Assembly (NCBI GenBank): GCA_005503085.1
Contig: SCOI01000011.1
Location: 62,001-126,000, forward strand
Source of the DNA: Burkholderiales bacterium C2
GTDB lineage: Bacteria > Pseudomonadota > Gammaproteobacteria > Burkholderiales > Burkholderiaceae_C
Length of the DNA stretch: 64,000 nucleotides
Direction: 5' to 3'
The notes beneath the pieces were generated by a model. That model did no database searches. It saw only the letters and a program-made list of their open reading frames with translations, and was not told the origin of the DNA. Shown here in pieces: positions 41,429 to 53,067 of the stretch. Each line of letters begins with the position of its first letter. Position 1 is the stretch's first letter. Position numbers and translations under genes: made by a program.

Positions 41429-41565
41429 CGTGACATCGTACCGGCAGTGGCGATGGCGGCGCTGCCAGCCCGCCGCGACTTGAGCTGCATCAAGCCGAGG
41501 CCGTAATAACCCTGACATTCTTGTCGGGTCGCCCATTGTGCGGGCGCGGCCTTGGAGAGTTTTTG

Positions 41566-43176
41566 ATGCGTAACAACCTTCCCGTCACCTCGCGTGAATA
41601 TCCCTTCCCGAGCGGGCAAAGCCTGGTGTCGACCACCGACCTGAAGGGGCGCATCCTGCATTGCAACGCGGCCTTCGTTACCGTCAGCGGCTTCGAGCGC
41701 TCGGAACTGCTGGGCCAGCCCCACAACCTGATACGCCACCCCGACATGCCCGAAGAGGCCTTCCGCGATATGTGGGCCACGATAGGCGCGGGTCTGCCCT
41801 GGTCGGGCCTGGTGAAGAACCGCCGCAAGAACGGTGACTTCTACTGGGTGCAGGCCAATGTCACACCCTTGCTGGACGGCGATCGGCCGGTGGCCTATAT
41901 GTCTGTGCGCTCCGAGGCCAGCCGCGAGCAGATCGCCGCAGCCGAGGCCCTGTACGCGACGATGCGGGCGGAAAAGCAGGCCGGGGCCCTGCTGCATGTG
42001 CTGCAGCGGGGCCAGGTCTTGCGGCAAGACCTGGCGGGCCGGCTGCGCGGCCTCGGCCGCTTCGCGCCCGCGCTGCGCTGGGCCGGCGGCTACGCGCTGG
42101 TCGGCGGTCTGGGGCTGCTGCTGGGCCAGAACCTGGGACTGGCGGTAGCCCTCCCGCTGCTGGGCCTGGCGGCCCTCGCCGCCGCCGTGCTGGCCAGCGC
42201 CCAGGGCCGCGCCGCGCTGGACCACGCGACCGCCTATGCAAACCGCCTGGCCGCCGGTGACCTGAGCCAGACCCTGGAACCGGGCCGGCACGCCCAGGTA
42301 GCCGGCCTGGAGGGCGCGCTGCGCCAGCTGGCCGTCAATATGCGGGCCCTGGTGTCGGACACCCGCCGCGAGTTGGAGCAGATGCGCGTGGTCAGCGCCG
42401 AGATCGCCCAGGGCAATCAGGATCTGGCCCAGCGCACCGAGTCGCAGGCGGCCAGCCTGGAGCAGACGGCCGCCAGCATGGAGGAGATCACCGCCACCGT
42501 GCGCCACAGCTCCGACGCGGCCCAGCAGGCCAGCGGTGTGGCCCAGCAGCTGAGCCAGGTGTCGCGCCGCAGCGCCGGCGTGGTGCACTCGGTCACCGAC
42601 ACCATGGGCGGGATCTCGAGCTCGTCCAAGCGCATCGGCGAGATCATCCAGGTGATCGACAGCATCGCCTTCCAGACCAATATCCTGGCCCTCAATGCCG
42701 CCGTCGAGTCGGCCCGGGCCGGTGAGCATGGCCGCGGCTTCGCGGTGGTGGCCTCCGAGGTGCGGGCACTGGCCCAGCGCAGCAGCACGGCGGCGCGCGA
42801 GATCAAGCAGCTGATCGACGACTCCTCGACCAAGGTCGAGGCCGGCGAGCGCCAGACCCGCCAGGCGCGCGCGAGCATCGACGAGACCCTGGCATCGGTC
42901 GAACATTTCACCCAGCTGATCGGCGGCATCGACAACGGCGCCCGCGAGCAGCTGATGGGCATCTCGCAGATCCACGAGGCGGTCCAGCACCTGGACGGCA
43001 TCACCCAGCAGAACGCCAGTCTGGTGGAGCAGCTGGCCCGGGCCGGCAGCCAGCTGCAGGAGCAGGCCGGCGAGGTGGCGGCAGCGCTGCAGGTCTTCAG
43101 GCTGGACCGCCGATCCGCCGGCGCCCTGCCCGATGCGGTGGCACTGCGGCGCGAGGCGAAGGCCCGAGCGGCCTGA
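41566..43176 (+). CDS. PAS-domain chemoreceptor (Aer-like)
   Basis: 536 residues from ATG 41566 with GGAGAG upstream. An N-terminal cytoplasmic PAS domain ([20 protein letters not shown] ... [36 protein letters not shown]) resembles the FAD-binding PAS of Aer. Two hydrophobic segments (about 172-205) form a hairpin anchor, then HAMP, then a signalling domain with the tip [20 protein letters not shown]. Likely energy/oxygen taxis. No periplasmic sensor domain. Confidence 0.92.
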   Translation: MRNNLPVTSREYPFPSGQSLVSTTDLKGRILHCNAAFVTVSGFERSELLGQPHNLIRHPDMPEEAFRDMWATIGAGLPWSGLVKNRRKNGDFYWVQANVTPLLDGDRPVAYMSVRSEASREQIAAAEALYATMRAEKQAGALLHVLQRGQVLRQDLAGRLRGLGRFAPALRWAGGYALVGGLGLLLGQNLGLAVALPLLGLAALAAAVLASAQGRAALDHATAYANRLAAGDLSQTLEPGRHAQVAGLEGALRQLAVNMRALVSDTRRELEQMRVVSAEIAQGNQDLAQRTESQAASLEQTAASMEEITATVRHSSDAAQQASGVAQQLSQVSRRSAGVVHSVTDTMGGISSSSKRIGEIIQVIDSIAFQTNILALNAAVESARAGEHGRGFAVVASEVRALAQRSSTAAREIKQLIDDSSTKVEAGERQTRQARASIDETLASVEHFTQLIGGIDNGAREQLMGISQIHEAVQHLDGITQQNASLVEQLARAGSQLQEQAGEVAAALQVFRLDRRSAGALPDAVALRREAKARAA

Positions 43177-43248
43177 GAGAACGACCCACACGCCAGCAAG
43201 GAAGGCACACACTCGCAATAATCGCCGACATCATCAACGGAGTCGGCA

Positions 43249-43791
43249 ATGCATCATCAGAACAGCCCCGAGGCGCTCTTGCAGCAATGGATCGATGAGG
43301 AGGCGGCCGTGCGTACGCGCCTGGCCGAGCCGGGGCTGGCGCGGCCCGATCAGATCAAGGACCGCACCGGCCTGCAGGTGATGCAGGCCATGCTGGACGG
43401 AGAGCTGCCGCCGCCGCATATCGCCAAGACCCTGGACTTCACCCTGATCTCGGTGGCCGACGGCGAGGCGGTGTTCCAGGGCCGGCCGCTGCTGCGCCAC
43501 TACAACCCGCTGGGCTCGGTGCATGGCGGCTGGTTCGCCACCCTGCTCGACTCGGCGCTGGGCTGCGCGGTCCACACCAAGATGGAGCCCGGGCGCGGCT
43601 ACACCACGCTGGAGTTCAAGGTGAACCTGGTGCGCGCGCTGAGCGAGAAAGTGCCGCTGGTGCGCGCGATCGGCACCGTGACCCACAGCGGCCGCCAGGT
43701 CGCGACCTCGGAGGCCCGCCTGGTCGGCCACGACGGCAAGCTCTATGCCCATGCGAGCACGACCTGCCTGGTCTTCGATCTACCGCAGTGA
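43249..43791 (+). CDS. PaaI-family hotdog thioesterase
   Basis: 180 residues. Hotdog-fold acyl-CoA thioesterase features: GRPLLRHYNPLGSVHGGWFATLLDSALGCAV, where the HGG turn and Asp are catalytic, then YTTLEFKVNLVRALSEKVP. The ~60-residue N-terminal helical extension is longer than minimal PaaI proteins. The last 12 bases overlap the eda gene on the other strand. Confidence 0.85.
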   Translation: MHHQNSPEALLQQWIDEEAAVRTRLAEPGLARPDQIKDRTGLQVMQAMLDGELPPPHIAKTLDFTLISVADGEAVFQGRPLLRHYNPLGSVHGGWFATLLDSALGCAVHTKMEPGRGYTTLEFKVNLVRALSEKVPLVRAIGTVTHSGRQVATSEARLVGHDGKLYAHASTTCLVFDLPQ

Positions 43792-44409
43792 GTGGGTCTC
43801 GGCGGCCAGCCGGGTGATGCGGGCCCAGTCGCCGGCGTCGACCGCGTCCTGAGGGGTCAGCCAGGAGCCGCCGCAGACCTTGACGTTCGCCAGGCTCAGG
43901 AACTGCGGCGCGGTCGCCAGCGAGATGCCGCCGGTGGGGCAGAACGCCACATCAGGGAACGGCCCGGCCAGCGCCTTCAGCAGATTGACACCGCCCACGG
44001 CCACGGCCGGGAACAGCTTCAGAAAGCCGTAGCCGGCCGCATTGGCCTGCATCACCTCGCTGGCGGTCGACACCCCCGGCAGCAGCGGCAGGCCCTGCTC
44101 GCGGCAGGCCGCGCCGATCGCGTCGGTGTAGCCGGGGCTGACGCCGAACTGGCAGCCGGCGTCGCGGGCGGCCTTGACATCGGCCACGGTGCGCAGCGTG
44201 CCGGCGCCGACGATGGCCTGGGGCACGGCGCGGGCCATCGCCTCCATCGCCTGCAAGGCCACCGGGGTGCGCAGCGTCACCTCCAGCACCTTGACGCCGC
44301 CGGCCACCAGGGCCTCGGCCAGCGGCACCGCGTCCTGCAGACGCTGGATCACGATGACGGGAATGACGGGGCCGTGGCTGGCCAGGCTGAGGGTATCGGT
44401 GTTCATCAT
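43780..44409 (-). CDS. eda: KDPG aldolase
   Basis: 209 residues from ATG 44409 ([20 protein letters not shown]). Cleaves 2-keto-3-deoxy-6-phosphogluconate to pyruvate and glyceraldehyde-3-phosphate. Schiff-base lysine in [14 protein letters not shown], catalytic Glu in [12 protein letters not shown], and the phosphate loop [13 protein letters not shown]. Eight bases after edd; the two complete the Entner-Doudoroff pathway. Confidence 0.95.
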   Translation of the reverse strand: MMNTDTLSLASHGPVIPVIVIQRLQDAVPLAEALVAGGVKVLEVTLRTPVALQAMEAMARAVPQAIVGAGTLRTVADVKAARDAGCQFGVSPGYTDAIGAACREQGLPLLPGVSTASEVMQANAAGYGFLKLFPAVAVGGVNLLKALAGPFPDVAFCPTGGISLATAPQFLSLANVKVCGGSWLTPQDAVDAGDWARITRLAAETHSLR

Positions 44410-44417
44410 TGGATTCT

Positions 44418-46238
<1,821 letters not shown>

Positions 46239-46248
46239 GCCGTCGGCC

Positions 46249-46315
46249 GATGTAACTCGGCAGGTTGAATATTGGTAACCATATTACAAGATCCCGGCCG
46301 ACTGCAGGTTACATC
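46249..46315 (-). promoter_or_regulatory. Candidate operator/promoter region of edd-eda
   Basis: An AT-rich island contains the perfect odd palindrome TGGTAACCA (46273-46281) within TTGAATAT...ATATTACAA (46265-46289). It is flanked by an exact inverted repeat GATGTAAC (46249-46256) / GTTACATC (46308-46315). Located 10-75 bases upstream of edd, where a sugar-acid repressor such as HexR or a GntR/LacI protein could bind. Identity of the regulator is unknown. Confidence 0.45.
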
Positions 46316-46449
46316 AGGGGAACAAGACGCGGCCGGCGGGCGCTAGCCGCCGTCTCCGGCGGTCGATATAGTCGGCTGGCGCCCGCCGGAACCAAGCCTG
46401 CCTCAGATGCAGGCCCGGGCTTCGGGCGCCCACTCAGGGAGTGAAGACC

Positions 46450-48012
46450 ATGCTGCTCGACGCCTTGTTTGCACGCATCCCCAGCGTGCGCGCCCGCCTG
46501 ACCCTGCTGACCGCCGTGCTGTGCCTGCTGATGTCGGGGCTCGCGCTGGCGGGCATGACGATGCTGGCCCGCTCCAACGAATCGCTGCGCACGGTCTACG
46601 ACGACCGGGTCGTGCCGCTGCAGCAGATCAAGGCGGTGGCCGATGCCTACGCGGTCACCGTGGTCGACAGCACGCACAAGGTGCGGCTGGGTCAGCTTGA
46701 CGCGGCCGCGGCGGCGCGCCAGATCGAGGCGGCGGGCGAGCTGATACGCCGGCAATGGAGTGCTTACAGCCAGACCTATCTGGTGCCCGAGGAGAAGGCC
46801 CTGGTGGCCCGCATCACGCCGCTGCTGGCCGAGGCCGAGCGCCTGCGCAGCGCGCTGCTGGCCGCGCTGGCGGCCGGCGACGAGGCCGCCCTCGCCCGCC
46901 TGGCCGGCCAGCAGCTCTACCAGCTGATCGACCCGCTCAGCGATCAGCTCAACGCGCTGGTGGCGGTGCAGCTGGACGTGGCCAGGCGCGAATACGAGCA
47001 GGGCCGCGAGCGCTATGCCCAGGCGCGCTGGGCGGCCTGGCTGGGCCTGGGTCTGGCCTGCCTGATGGGGGCGGTGATCGCCGGCCTGATCAGCGGCCGC
47101 ATCATGCGCTCGCTGGGCGCCGAGCCCAGCGATGTGCGCCAGGTGGCCCAGGGCATTGCCCATGGCGCACTGAACCAGCGGCTGCGGGTGGCGCAGGACG
47201 ACCGCAGCAGCGTGATGGCCCATATGCAGGCCATGCAGCGCGGGCTGGCCGGCATGGTGCGCGAGGTGCGCGCCAATGTCGACGAGCTGCATGCCGCCTC
47301 GGGCCAGATCGCGCAGGGCAATTTCGACCTCTCCAGCCGCACCGAGGAGACCGCAGCGACCACCCAGCGCGCCAGCGCCCGGCTCGACGAGGTGATGCAG
47401 CGCCTGCGCCTGCGCATCGCCAGTGCCGGCGAGGCCCGCGCGCTGGCCGACGGCACGCGGGCCGTGGCGCAGCGCGCCGGCAGCCAGATGGGCGAGGCGA
47501 TCGCCTCGATGCAGGGCATCGATGCGGCCGCGCAGCGCATCGGCGACATCACCGGCGTGATCGACGGCATCGCCTTCCAAACCAATATCCTGGCGCTGAA
47601 CGCCGCGGTCGAGGCGGCGCGTGCCGGCGAGTCGGGGCGCGGCTTTGCGGTGGTGGCGTCCGAGGTGCGGGCGCTGGCCCAGCGCGCCGGCGAGGCCGCG
47701 CGCGAGATCAAGACCCTGATCAACGACACCAACGAGCGCACCGAGGCCGGCTCGCGCCAGGTGCGCGAGACCGGCCAGACCCTGCAGCAGATGGTGGCCG
47801 AAATTCAGCAGCTGGGCGGCTTGATGCTGCGCCTGGACCAGAGCTCGGGCCAGGACGGCCAGGACATCAGCGAGCTGCAGCTGCAGGTGCAGGAACTCGA
47901 CCGGGTGGCGCAGCAGAACGCGGCCCTGGTCGAGGAGATGGCGGCGTCCAGCGAGCAGCTGAAGGACCAGGCGGGCCGGCTCGCGCAGGCGGTGCAGGTC
48001 TTCAGCGTCTGA
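46450..48012 (+). CDS. Methyl-accepting chemotaxis protein with 4-helix-bundle sensor
   Basis: 520 residues from ATG 46450 (GGGAG ten bases upstream; the in-frame GTG at 46441 is less likely). TM1 near residues 17-37, a ~155-residue helical 4HB_MCP sensor, TM2 near 195-215, HAMP, then a signalling domain with tip [20 protein letters not shown] and a C-terminal helical end [20 protein letters not shown]. Ligand unknown. Methylation sites are plausible around EETAATTQ. Confidence 0.92.
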   Translation: MLLDALFARIPSVRARLTLLTAVLCLLMSGLALAGMTMLARSNESLRTVYDDRVVPLQQIKAVADAYAVTVVDSTHKVRLGQLDAAAAARQIEAAGELIRRQWSAYSQTYLVPEEKALVARITPLLAEAERLRSALLAALAAGDEAALARLAGQQLYQLIDPLSDQLNALVAVQLDVARREYEQGRERYAQARWAAWLGLGLACLMGAVIAGLISGRIMRSLGAEPSDVRQVAQGIAHGALNQRLRVAQDDRSSVMAHMQAMQRGLAGMVREVRANVDELHAASGQIAQGNFDLSSRTEETAATTQRASARLDEVMQRLRLRIASAGEARALADGTRAVAQRAGSQMGEAIASMQGIDAAAQRIGDITGVIDGIAFQTNILALNAAVEAARAGESGRGFAVVASEVRALAQRAGEAAREIKTLINDTNERTEAGSRQVRETGQTLQQMVAEIQQLGGLMLRLDQSSGQDGQDISELQLQVQELDRVAQQNAALVEEMAASSEQLKDQAGRLAQAVQVFSV

Positions 48013-48018
48013 GCGCGC

Positions 48019-48939
48019 TCAGTCGGCCGGCGCTGCTGCGGGCGTTGCGGCCGCTGCGCCGGCCTTGGCCGGCAGCACGCTGTCGATCAGCGCATCCTTG
48101 TCGCTCCACTGACCCTTGATCCAGTTGGAGATGCGCACCAGCTGGCGCTTGTCCTCCATCGGATTGCCGCCCACCAGCTCGGCCGGTATCGGCCGCTGCT
48201 GCACCCGCACAATCACCGGGCCGCAGCGCCCGCTGAGCAGCTGCCAGAAGCTGGGCGCGCCTTCGGGGTAGATCAGGGTGACGTCGAGCATGGCCTCGAA
48301 CTGCTCGCCCATGGTCGCCAGCGCCATCGCCAGCGCGCCGACGCGGGGCTTGAGCAGATGGCGGTAGGGACCGTTCTGCTCGGCGTGCTTGGCGGCGGTG
48401 AAGCGCGTGCCCTCGACGAAGTTGATCACCGTCGTCGGCATGGTCTTGAACTTCTCGCAGGCCTTGCGCGTGGTGGCCAGGTCGGCCGCCTGCGAGGCGG
48501 CGTTGCGGCCGCGCTTCATGAAGGGGAAGTCCAGCGCCCACCAGGCCAGGCCGATCACCGGCACCCACATCAGCTCGCGCTTCAGGAAGAACTTCAGAAA
48601 GGGGATGCGGCCGTGGAAGATGCGCTGCAGCACCAGGATATCGACCCAGGTCTGGTGATTCGGCGACACCAGGTACCAGCCGCGCCGGTTCAGGCCGTCC
48701 AGCCCCTGCACATCCCAGCGCTGCGGGTTGACCAGGGCGATCCAGCCGTTGTTGACCGCCACCCAGCCGGCCGCGATGCCGTTGAGCAGCTCGTTGCACA
48801 GCCGGCGCAGGGCCGGCAGCGGCAGCAAGAGCTTGAGCAGGGCCGGCGGCATCATCAGCGCCACGCCGGTGACGGTGTTCAGGGCGAGCAGCAGGCCGGT
48901 CAGGGCGCCAAGCAAGGGAGCGGGTATCAGCTTCAGCAT
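48019..48939 (-). CDS. PlsC-type acyltransferase (YihG-like)
   Basis: 306 residues from ATG 48939; the only other upstream start is TTG. N-terminal membrane anchor (LLGALTGLLLALNTVTGVALMM), then the acyltransferase motifs: NHQTWVDILVLQ (NHxxxxD), FPFMKRGR, and TVINFVEGTRFTAAKH (FxEGTR). Transfers acyl groups in phospholipid synthesis or remodelling. Ala/Pro-rich C-terminal tail. Confidence 0.87.
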   Translation of the reverse strand: MLKLIPAPLLGALTGLLLALNTVTGVALMMPPALLKLLLPLPALRRLCNELLNGIAAGWVAVNNGWIALVNPQRWDVQGLDGLNRRGWYLVSPNHQTWVDILVLQRIFHGRIPFLKFFLKRELMWVPVIGLAWWALDFPFMKRGRNAASQAADLATTRKACEKFKTMPTTVINFVEGTRFTAAKHAEQNGPYRHLLKPRVGALAMALATMGEQFEAMLDVTLIYPEGAPSFWQLLSGRCGPVIVRVQQRPIPAELVGGNPMEDKRQLVRISNWIKGQWSDKDALIDSVLPAKAGAAAATPAAAPAD

Positions 48940-48991
48940 GGCCCGCAATGTAGCGCAAGCCCGGGATGATCTTCTTTGGCATCATGTCGCG

Positions 48992-49642
48992 ATGTCTGAT
49001 TCATGTCCGGATGATGAAACCCTGCAACGTCCTCAGCTGCTGGCCCAGCACCTGGCCCGGCTGCGCGCCGGGGGGCGGCCCCAGGACCTCTGGCTGTTTG
49101 CCTACGGCTCGCTGATCTGGCGGCCCGAGATCGAGGTGGCCGAGCAGCAGCTGGCGCGGGTGCGCGGCTACCACCGTGCGCTGCGCATGCAGTCACGGCT
49201 GTATCGCGGCACGCCCGAGCAGCCCGGCCTGGTGCTGGCCCTGCTGTCGGGCGGCAGCTGCCAGGGCCTGCTGTACCGGGTGGCGGCCGCGCAGGCCGAG
49301 ACCGCGCTGCGCCAGCTGTGGGCGCGCGAGATGGTGACCGGGGTGTATGAGCCGCGCTGGCTGCGCTGCCATGGCGCGCTCGGCGAGCAGCGCGCGCTGG
49401 CCTTCACGCTGTCGCGCCGCAGCAGCCATCTGACCGGCCCGCTCGACGAAGGCCAGCTCCTGCAGGTGTTCCGCCATGCCCAGGGCCGCTACGGCAGCAC
49501 GCTGGACTATCTGCAGCGCACCGTACTGAGCTTGCGCGGCCACGGCATCCGCGACCGCGAACTGGAGCGCCAATACCATCTGGCCGCCAGCCATGGGCTG
49601 TGCGAGCCGCTGCGCGAGTCAGTCGGGCAAGGCGGAGGCTGA
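48992..49642 (+). CDS. chaC: Gamma-glutamylcyclotransferase, ChaC family
   Basis: 216 residues from ATG 48992. DLWLFAYGSLIWRPEIEV is the substrate loop of the family, and the catalytic Glu lies in WAREMVTGVYEPRWL. Bacterial ChaC enzymes act on glutathione. The last 24 bases overlap the MocA-like gene on the opposite strand. Confidence 0.87.
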   Translation: MSDSCPDDETLQRPQLLAQHLARLRAGGRPQDLWLFAYGSLIWRPEIEVAEQQLARVRGYHRALRMQSRLYRGTPEQPGLVLALLSGGSCQGLLYRVAAAQAETALRQLWAREMVTGVYEPRWLRCHGALGEQRALAFTLSRRSSHLTGPLDEGQLLQVFRHAQGRYGSTLDYLQRTVLSLRGHGIRDRELERQYHLAASHGLCEPLRESVGQGGG

Positions 49643-50239
49643 GGACGCGCGCAGCCGCGCCAGGTCCTCGGTCGTGTCGATGTCCAGCAGCACGCCGGGA
49701 TCGTCGACCTCCAGGCCTTGCGAGGGGTAGCGCGCGATCAGCCGGCGCGCGCCCTCGTCGCCCTGCAGCCCGACCAGCTCGGAGAACAGCTCGGCGTTGA
49801 AGCCCACCGGATGGCCGCGCCGGCCCTTGTACTGGGCAAAGCTGATCGGGTACTGCTCCAGCCCCTCGGCCACCCTGAGGATGCTGCTGGCGCGCAGCAT
49901 CGGCATATCGGCCGGCACGATCAGCCAGCCCTCGGCGTCGCCGGTCGCGGCCACGCCGGCCGCGATCGAATGCCCCATGCCGACCGGGCTGGGGCGGCCC
50001 TTCTCGTCGAGCTCAGGCATCACGATGATGTCGCGCACGGCCACCGTGTCGCGCACCGCGCCGGCCAGGTTTTCGCTGGTCACCACCACCACCCGCAAGC
50101 CGGTCTGAACCGCATTCTTCAGGGTTTGAGACAACAAGGTCTCCGGCCCGAGCGCCTGCTCGAGCTTGTGCCCTTGGCCACGAAAGCGCATGCCCCGTCC
50201 TGCCGCCAGCACGACGACTACCGGCCGTCGTTTCATCAT
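49619..50239 (-). CDS. MocA/MobA-like molybdenum-cofactor nucleotidyltransferase family protein
   Basis: 206 residues from ATG 50239 (AAGGATCAGGG upstream). N-terminal VVVVLAAGRGMRFRG is the nucleotide-binding LAAGxGxR loop; GWLIVPADMPML carries the metal-binding Asp; GRRGHPVGFNAELFSEL is typical for MocA. Would attach CMP or GMP to molybdopterin, for xanthine-dehydrogenase-type enzymes. No partner genes are nearby, so another NTP-transferase role cannot be excluded. Confidence 0.75.
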   Translation of the reverse strand: MMKRRPVVVVLAAGRGMRFRGQGHKLEQALGPETLLSQTLKNAVQTGLRVVVVTSENLAGAVRDTVAVRDIIVMPELDEKGRPSPVGMGHSIAAGVAATGDAEGWLIVPADMPMLRASSILRVAEGLEQYPISFAQYKGRRGHPVGFNAELFSELVGLQGDEGARRLIARYPSQGLEVDDPGVLLDIDTTEDLARLRASSASALPD

Positions 50240-50384
50240 TCGCCCTGATCCTTCACAAAATCCCCCGAGGCCGGTCTGTGCCGGTTCGCCCGTGACTACG
50301 GATGACAGCATGCCCACCGCCCTGTAGCCCTGCCAGTGGGGCGTTTACCTAAGGCTTTCTACGCGCTCGGGGCATACTGCTCCC

Positions 50385-51023
50385 ATGAGCAAACTCTCTG
50401 ATCTACGCAAAAGCTATGAGCTCGGCGAGCTCGACGAGACCCAGGTGGCGGACCGGCCGCTGGCCCAGTTCAAGCTGTGGCTGGAGCAGGCGCTGGCGGC
50501 CGAGCTGCCCGAGCCGAACGCGATGACGCTGGCCACGGTGGGCGCCGATGGCCGGCCGTCGACCCGCATCGTGCTGATCAAGGACTGTGACGAGCGCGGC
50601 ATCGTCTGGTACACCAATTACGACAGCCGCAAGGGCCGCGAACTGGCCGCCCATCCCTTCGCCGCGCTGCAGTTCCACTGGGTGGAGCTGGAGCGGGTGG
50701 TGCGCATCGAGGGCCGGGTCGAGCGGGTCGACGCGGCCCAGTCCGATGCCTACTACCGTTCGCGCCCGCTCGACTCGCGCCTGGGCGCCTGGGCCTCGCC
50801 GCAAAGCCAGGTGATCAGCTCCCGGGCGGTGCTGGTGGCCAATGCGGCCAAGGCCGCCGTCCAGCATGGCCTGAACCCGGAACGCCCGCCGCACTGGGGC
50901 GGCTATCGCCTGCTGCCGGAGCGCTGGGAGTTCTGGCAGGGCCGCAAGTCGCGCCTGCATGACCGCATCAGCTACCGGCTCGGCGACACCGGCCAGTGGC
51001 TGCGCGAGCGGCTGGCGCCCTGA
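50385..51023 (+). CDS. pdxH: Pyridoxamine 5'-phosphate oxidase
   Basis: 212 residues. FMN enzyme making pyridoxal phosphate, the cofactor of GcvP and GlyA encoded elsewhere in the window. Marks: [38 protein letters not shown], and the C-terminal [17 protein letters not shown]. Normal length. Confidence 0.96.
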   Translation: MSKLSDLRKSYELGELDETQVADRPLAQFKLWLEQALAAELPEPNAMTLATVGADGRPSTRIVLIKDCDERGIVWYTNYDSRKGRELAAHPFAALQFHWVELERVVRIEGRVERVDAAQSDAYYRSRPLDSRLGAWASPQSQVISSRAVLVANAAKAAVQHGLNPERPPHWGGYRLLPERWEFWQGRKSRLHDRISYRLGDTGQWLRERLAP

Positions 51024-51050
51024 ACGCGGCTCCTAACCAGCCTATCCGGC

Positions 51051-51572
51051 CTACTCGGCCGGCTGCGCGTCCAGCACCCGGTAGAACAAGCCGTAGGGAT
51101 CGTTACTGAGCACGGCCATCTGGCCCTCGACCGTGACCGGCTCCAGCGTGTAGCGCACCGGGGTCTTGCTGCGCACCTCGATCAGGCCTTCTGGGCCGGC
51201 CGGCACGCAAAACGAGCAGCTGGTCGGCACCGAGGACAGCAGGAAATGGCGCTGCTTGTCGCCCGGCTCCAGCGGCATCATGAAGCCCTGCACCTTGACC
51301 TTTTGCTTGTCCAGCGCCTGCACGCCGGCCGGGAAGCTGGGCACCAGCCGCTTCTTGTCGGCCTTGACGGTGACCGAGGACAGCAACGGCCAGGACACCA
51401 CACCCTCGCGCTCCTGCAAGGGCTTGATGGGGCTGCGCGGGTCGTGATAGCCGGGGCCCTGGCCCAGCGCGGTGGCGGCATTGCTCGATGGCTGTTGCTG
51501 AGCCTGCGCACCCAGGCTCAGGCAGGCCGCCAGCAACAACGGGACATAGCGCGACAGTCGTTCAATGTTCAT
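51051..51572 (-). CDS. Exported DUF3299 protein
   Basis: 173 residues with signal peptide ending ACLSLGAQAQ. The DUF3299 core shows KVKVQGFMMPLEPGDKQRHFLLSSVP and the cysteine pair TSCSFCVPAGPEGLIEV. Last gene of an ABC ATPase-permease-small protein-DUF3299 operon. I recall a similar set in Pseudomonas aeruginosa (PA4063-PA4066) linked to zinc limitation, but no Zur box is visible here. Confidence 0.8.
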   Translation of the reverse strand: MNIERLSRYVPLLLAACLSLGAQAQQQPSSNAATALGQGPGYHDPRSPIKPLQEREGVVSWPLLSSVTVKADKKRLVPSFPAGVQALDKQKVKVQGFMMPLEPGDKQRHFLLSSVPTSCSFCVPAGPEGLIEVRSKTPVRYTLEPVTVEGQMAVLSNDPYGLFYRVLDAQPAE

Positions 51573-51837
51573 GTTTCAACCCACAGTACTTGCCGATGGC
51601 CAGACCGCGGCAGGCGGCCAGCAGCGTCTTCTGGCAGCGTTCCTCGGTCTCGCCCGATTCCAGGCAGCGCGCCGCGTCCTCATGGGCCTTGGACATCGCG
51701 CGGTGGCGTTCGATGTCCTTCTTCGCGTGCTCGCTGAGCGCGGGCTTGGCCGGCGCCGGCTTCGATTGTGCCTGGGCCGCGCCGCTGAGGCCGGCCGCCA
51801 GCCAGAAGGCCACCAGCACGAGGTGCTTGTTGTTCAT
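51562..51837 (-). CDS. Small exported Cys/His protein
   Basis: 91 residues; signal peptide cut after GAAQAQ. The ~67-residue mature protein has four cysteines (58, 68, 76, 85) and five histidines (37, 45, 52, 89, 91), ending KHEH. Metal binding or two disulfides are plausible. Overlaps the DUF3299 gene by 11 bases. It occupies the place of a periplasmic metal-binding protein in comparable operons (inference). Confidence 0.7.
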   Translation of the reverse strand: MNNKHLVLVAFWLAAGLSGAAQAQSKPAPAKPALSEHAKKDIERHRAMSKAHEDAARCLESGETEERCQKTLLAACRGLAIGKYCGLKHEH

Positions 51838-51858
51838 CGCATTCCTTTGTTGCTTGGT

Positions 51859-53067
51859 TCAATGAGGGGCTTGCAGCAGCTCGGTCACATCCAGCTTGTA
51901 GGCCCGCCAGGCCGGCCAGGCCGCGCTGGCCAGGGCCAGCAGCAGGGCCAGCGCCGGCACCAGGGCCTCCCAGGCCGACCACCCACTGCCGCTGATGCGC
52001 AGCGACTGCTGCGACGCCAGCACCCAGCCTAGCAAGGCTGTCAAGCCATGGCCCAGGGCCAGGCCCAGAACGCTGGCCAGCAGCGCCAGCCACAGCCCCT
52101 CCAGGCTGACCAGGGCCGAGACCCGCCAGGCCGGCGCGCCCAGCATGCGCAGCATCGCCAGATCGCCCTGGCGCTCACGCACCGCATGCAGCAGGGCGAC
52201 AAAGACCGACAGCGCCGCCGCCAGCAGCAGCACCGCGCCAAAACCGCGCAACACCTCGGTGCCGACGCCCACCATGCGCAGCAGCCTGGCGGTCTCCAGC
52301 GCCGGCGCGGCAGCCTGCAGGCCGTCCTGGGCATTGACCCAGCGCGGCAGCGCGATCGCGGCCAGCGGGCTGCGGTAGCTGAGCAGGGCCATCGTGATCT
52401 CGCGCTCGGCCTCCAGCGCCGCACGGTCATCGGCATCGACCGCATGCATATCCTCATGCACCTGCCAGACCGAGGCCAGATCGGTCAGCACCAGCCGGTC
52501 CAGCACGCCGCCGGTCTCGGCCAACAGGCCGACGACGGTGTAGCGGTGCTCGCCGTGCTCATGGCCCTGCTCGCCCAGGCCATGGCTGCCGGCAAAGCGG
52601 TCGCCCAGCTTCAGCCCGGTGCGGCGCGCCGCCTCGGCACCCAGCACCGCCTGCAGCGGCTGCTGCCAGAGCCGCCCCGCAGCCAGCCGGGCCTGGTAGA
52701 GCTCGAGATAGTCGGGCGTGGTGCCGACGATGCGAAAGCCGCGCAGGCTGTCGCCCAGCGAGATCGGCACCGCGCGCGCCACCAGCGGCTGGGCGCGCAG
52801 CTCGTCCAGCGTGGCCAGCGGGATATTGCCGGTCGGCACATCGAGATGGAACACGCCGGCCAGCATGATCTGCATCGGGCTGCCCTTGGCGCCGACCACC
52901 AGATCGATGCCGGCCAGATCGCGCCGCACCCCGCCCTCGATCTGCTCGCTGACCAGCAGCACAAAGCTGATCGCCGCCAAGCCCAGGCTCAAGAGCAGCA
53001 GATTCAGCGCCGACACCAGCGGCCGCGCCCACAGATAGCGCCAGGCCAGGCTTGCCAGACTGTTCAT
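51859..53067 (-). CDS. FtsX/MacB-family ABC transporter permease
   Basis: 402 residues with TM1 near residues 20-42, a ~220-residue periplasmic MacB-PCD domain, and three C-terminal helices (FGAVLLLAAALSVFVALL, LEGLWLALLASVLGLALG, ALVPALALLLALASAAW). The cytoplasmic loop RERQGDLAMLRMLGAP is typical. The periplasmic part has a His cluster EQGHEHGEHRY, suggesting metal contact. Overlaps the ATPase gene by four bases. Confidence 0.88.
   Translation of the reverse strand: MNSLASLAWRYLWARPLVSALNLLLLSLGLAAISFVLLVSEQIEGGVRRDLAGIDLVVGAKGSPMQIMLAGVFHLDVPTGNIPLATLDELRAQPLVARAVPISLGDSLRGFRIVGTTPDYLELYQARLAAGRLWQQPLQAVLGAEAARRTGLKLGDRFAGSHGLGEQGHEHGEHRYTVVGLLAETGGVLDRLVLTDLASVWQVHEDMHAVDADDRAALEAEREITMALLSYRSPLAAIALPRWVNAQDGLQAAAPALETARLLRMVGVGTEVLRGFGAVLLLAAALSVFVALLHAVRERQGDLAMLRMLGAPAWRVSALVSLEGLWLALLASVLGLALGHGLTALLGWVLASQQSLRISGSGWSAWEALVPALALLLALASAAWPAWRAYKLDVTELLQAPH

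Noticed and set aside
41429-41565. Sigma-28 promoter before the Aer-like receptor
   Set aside because: A GCCGTAAT-like -10 is present but there is no matching -35 at 11-12 bases.
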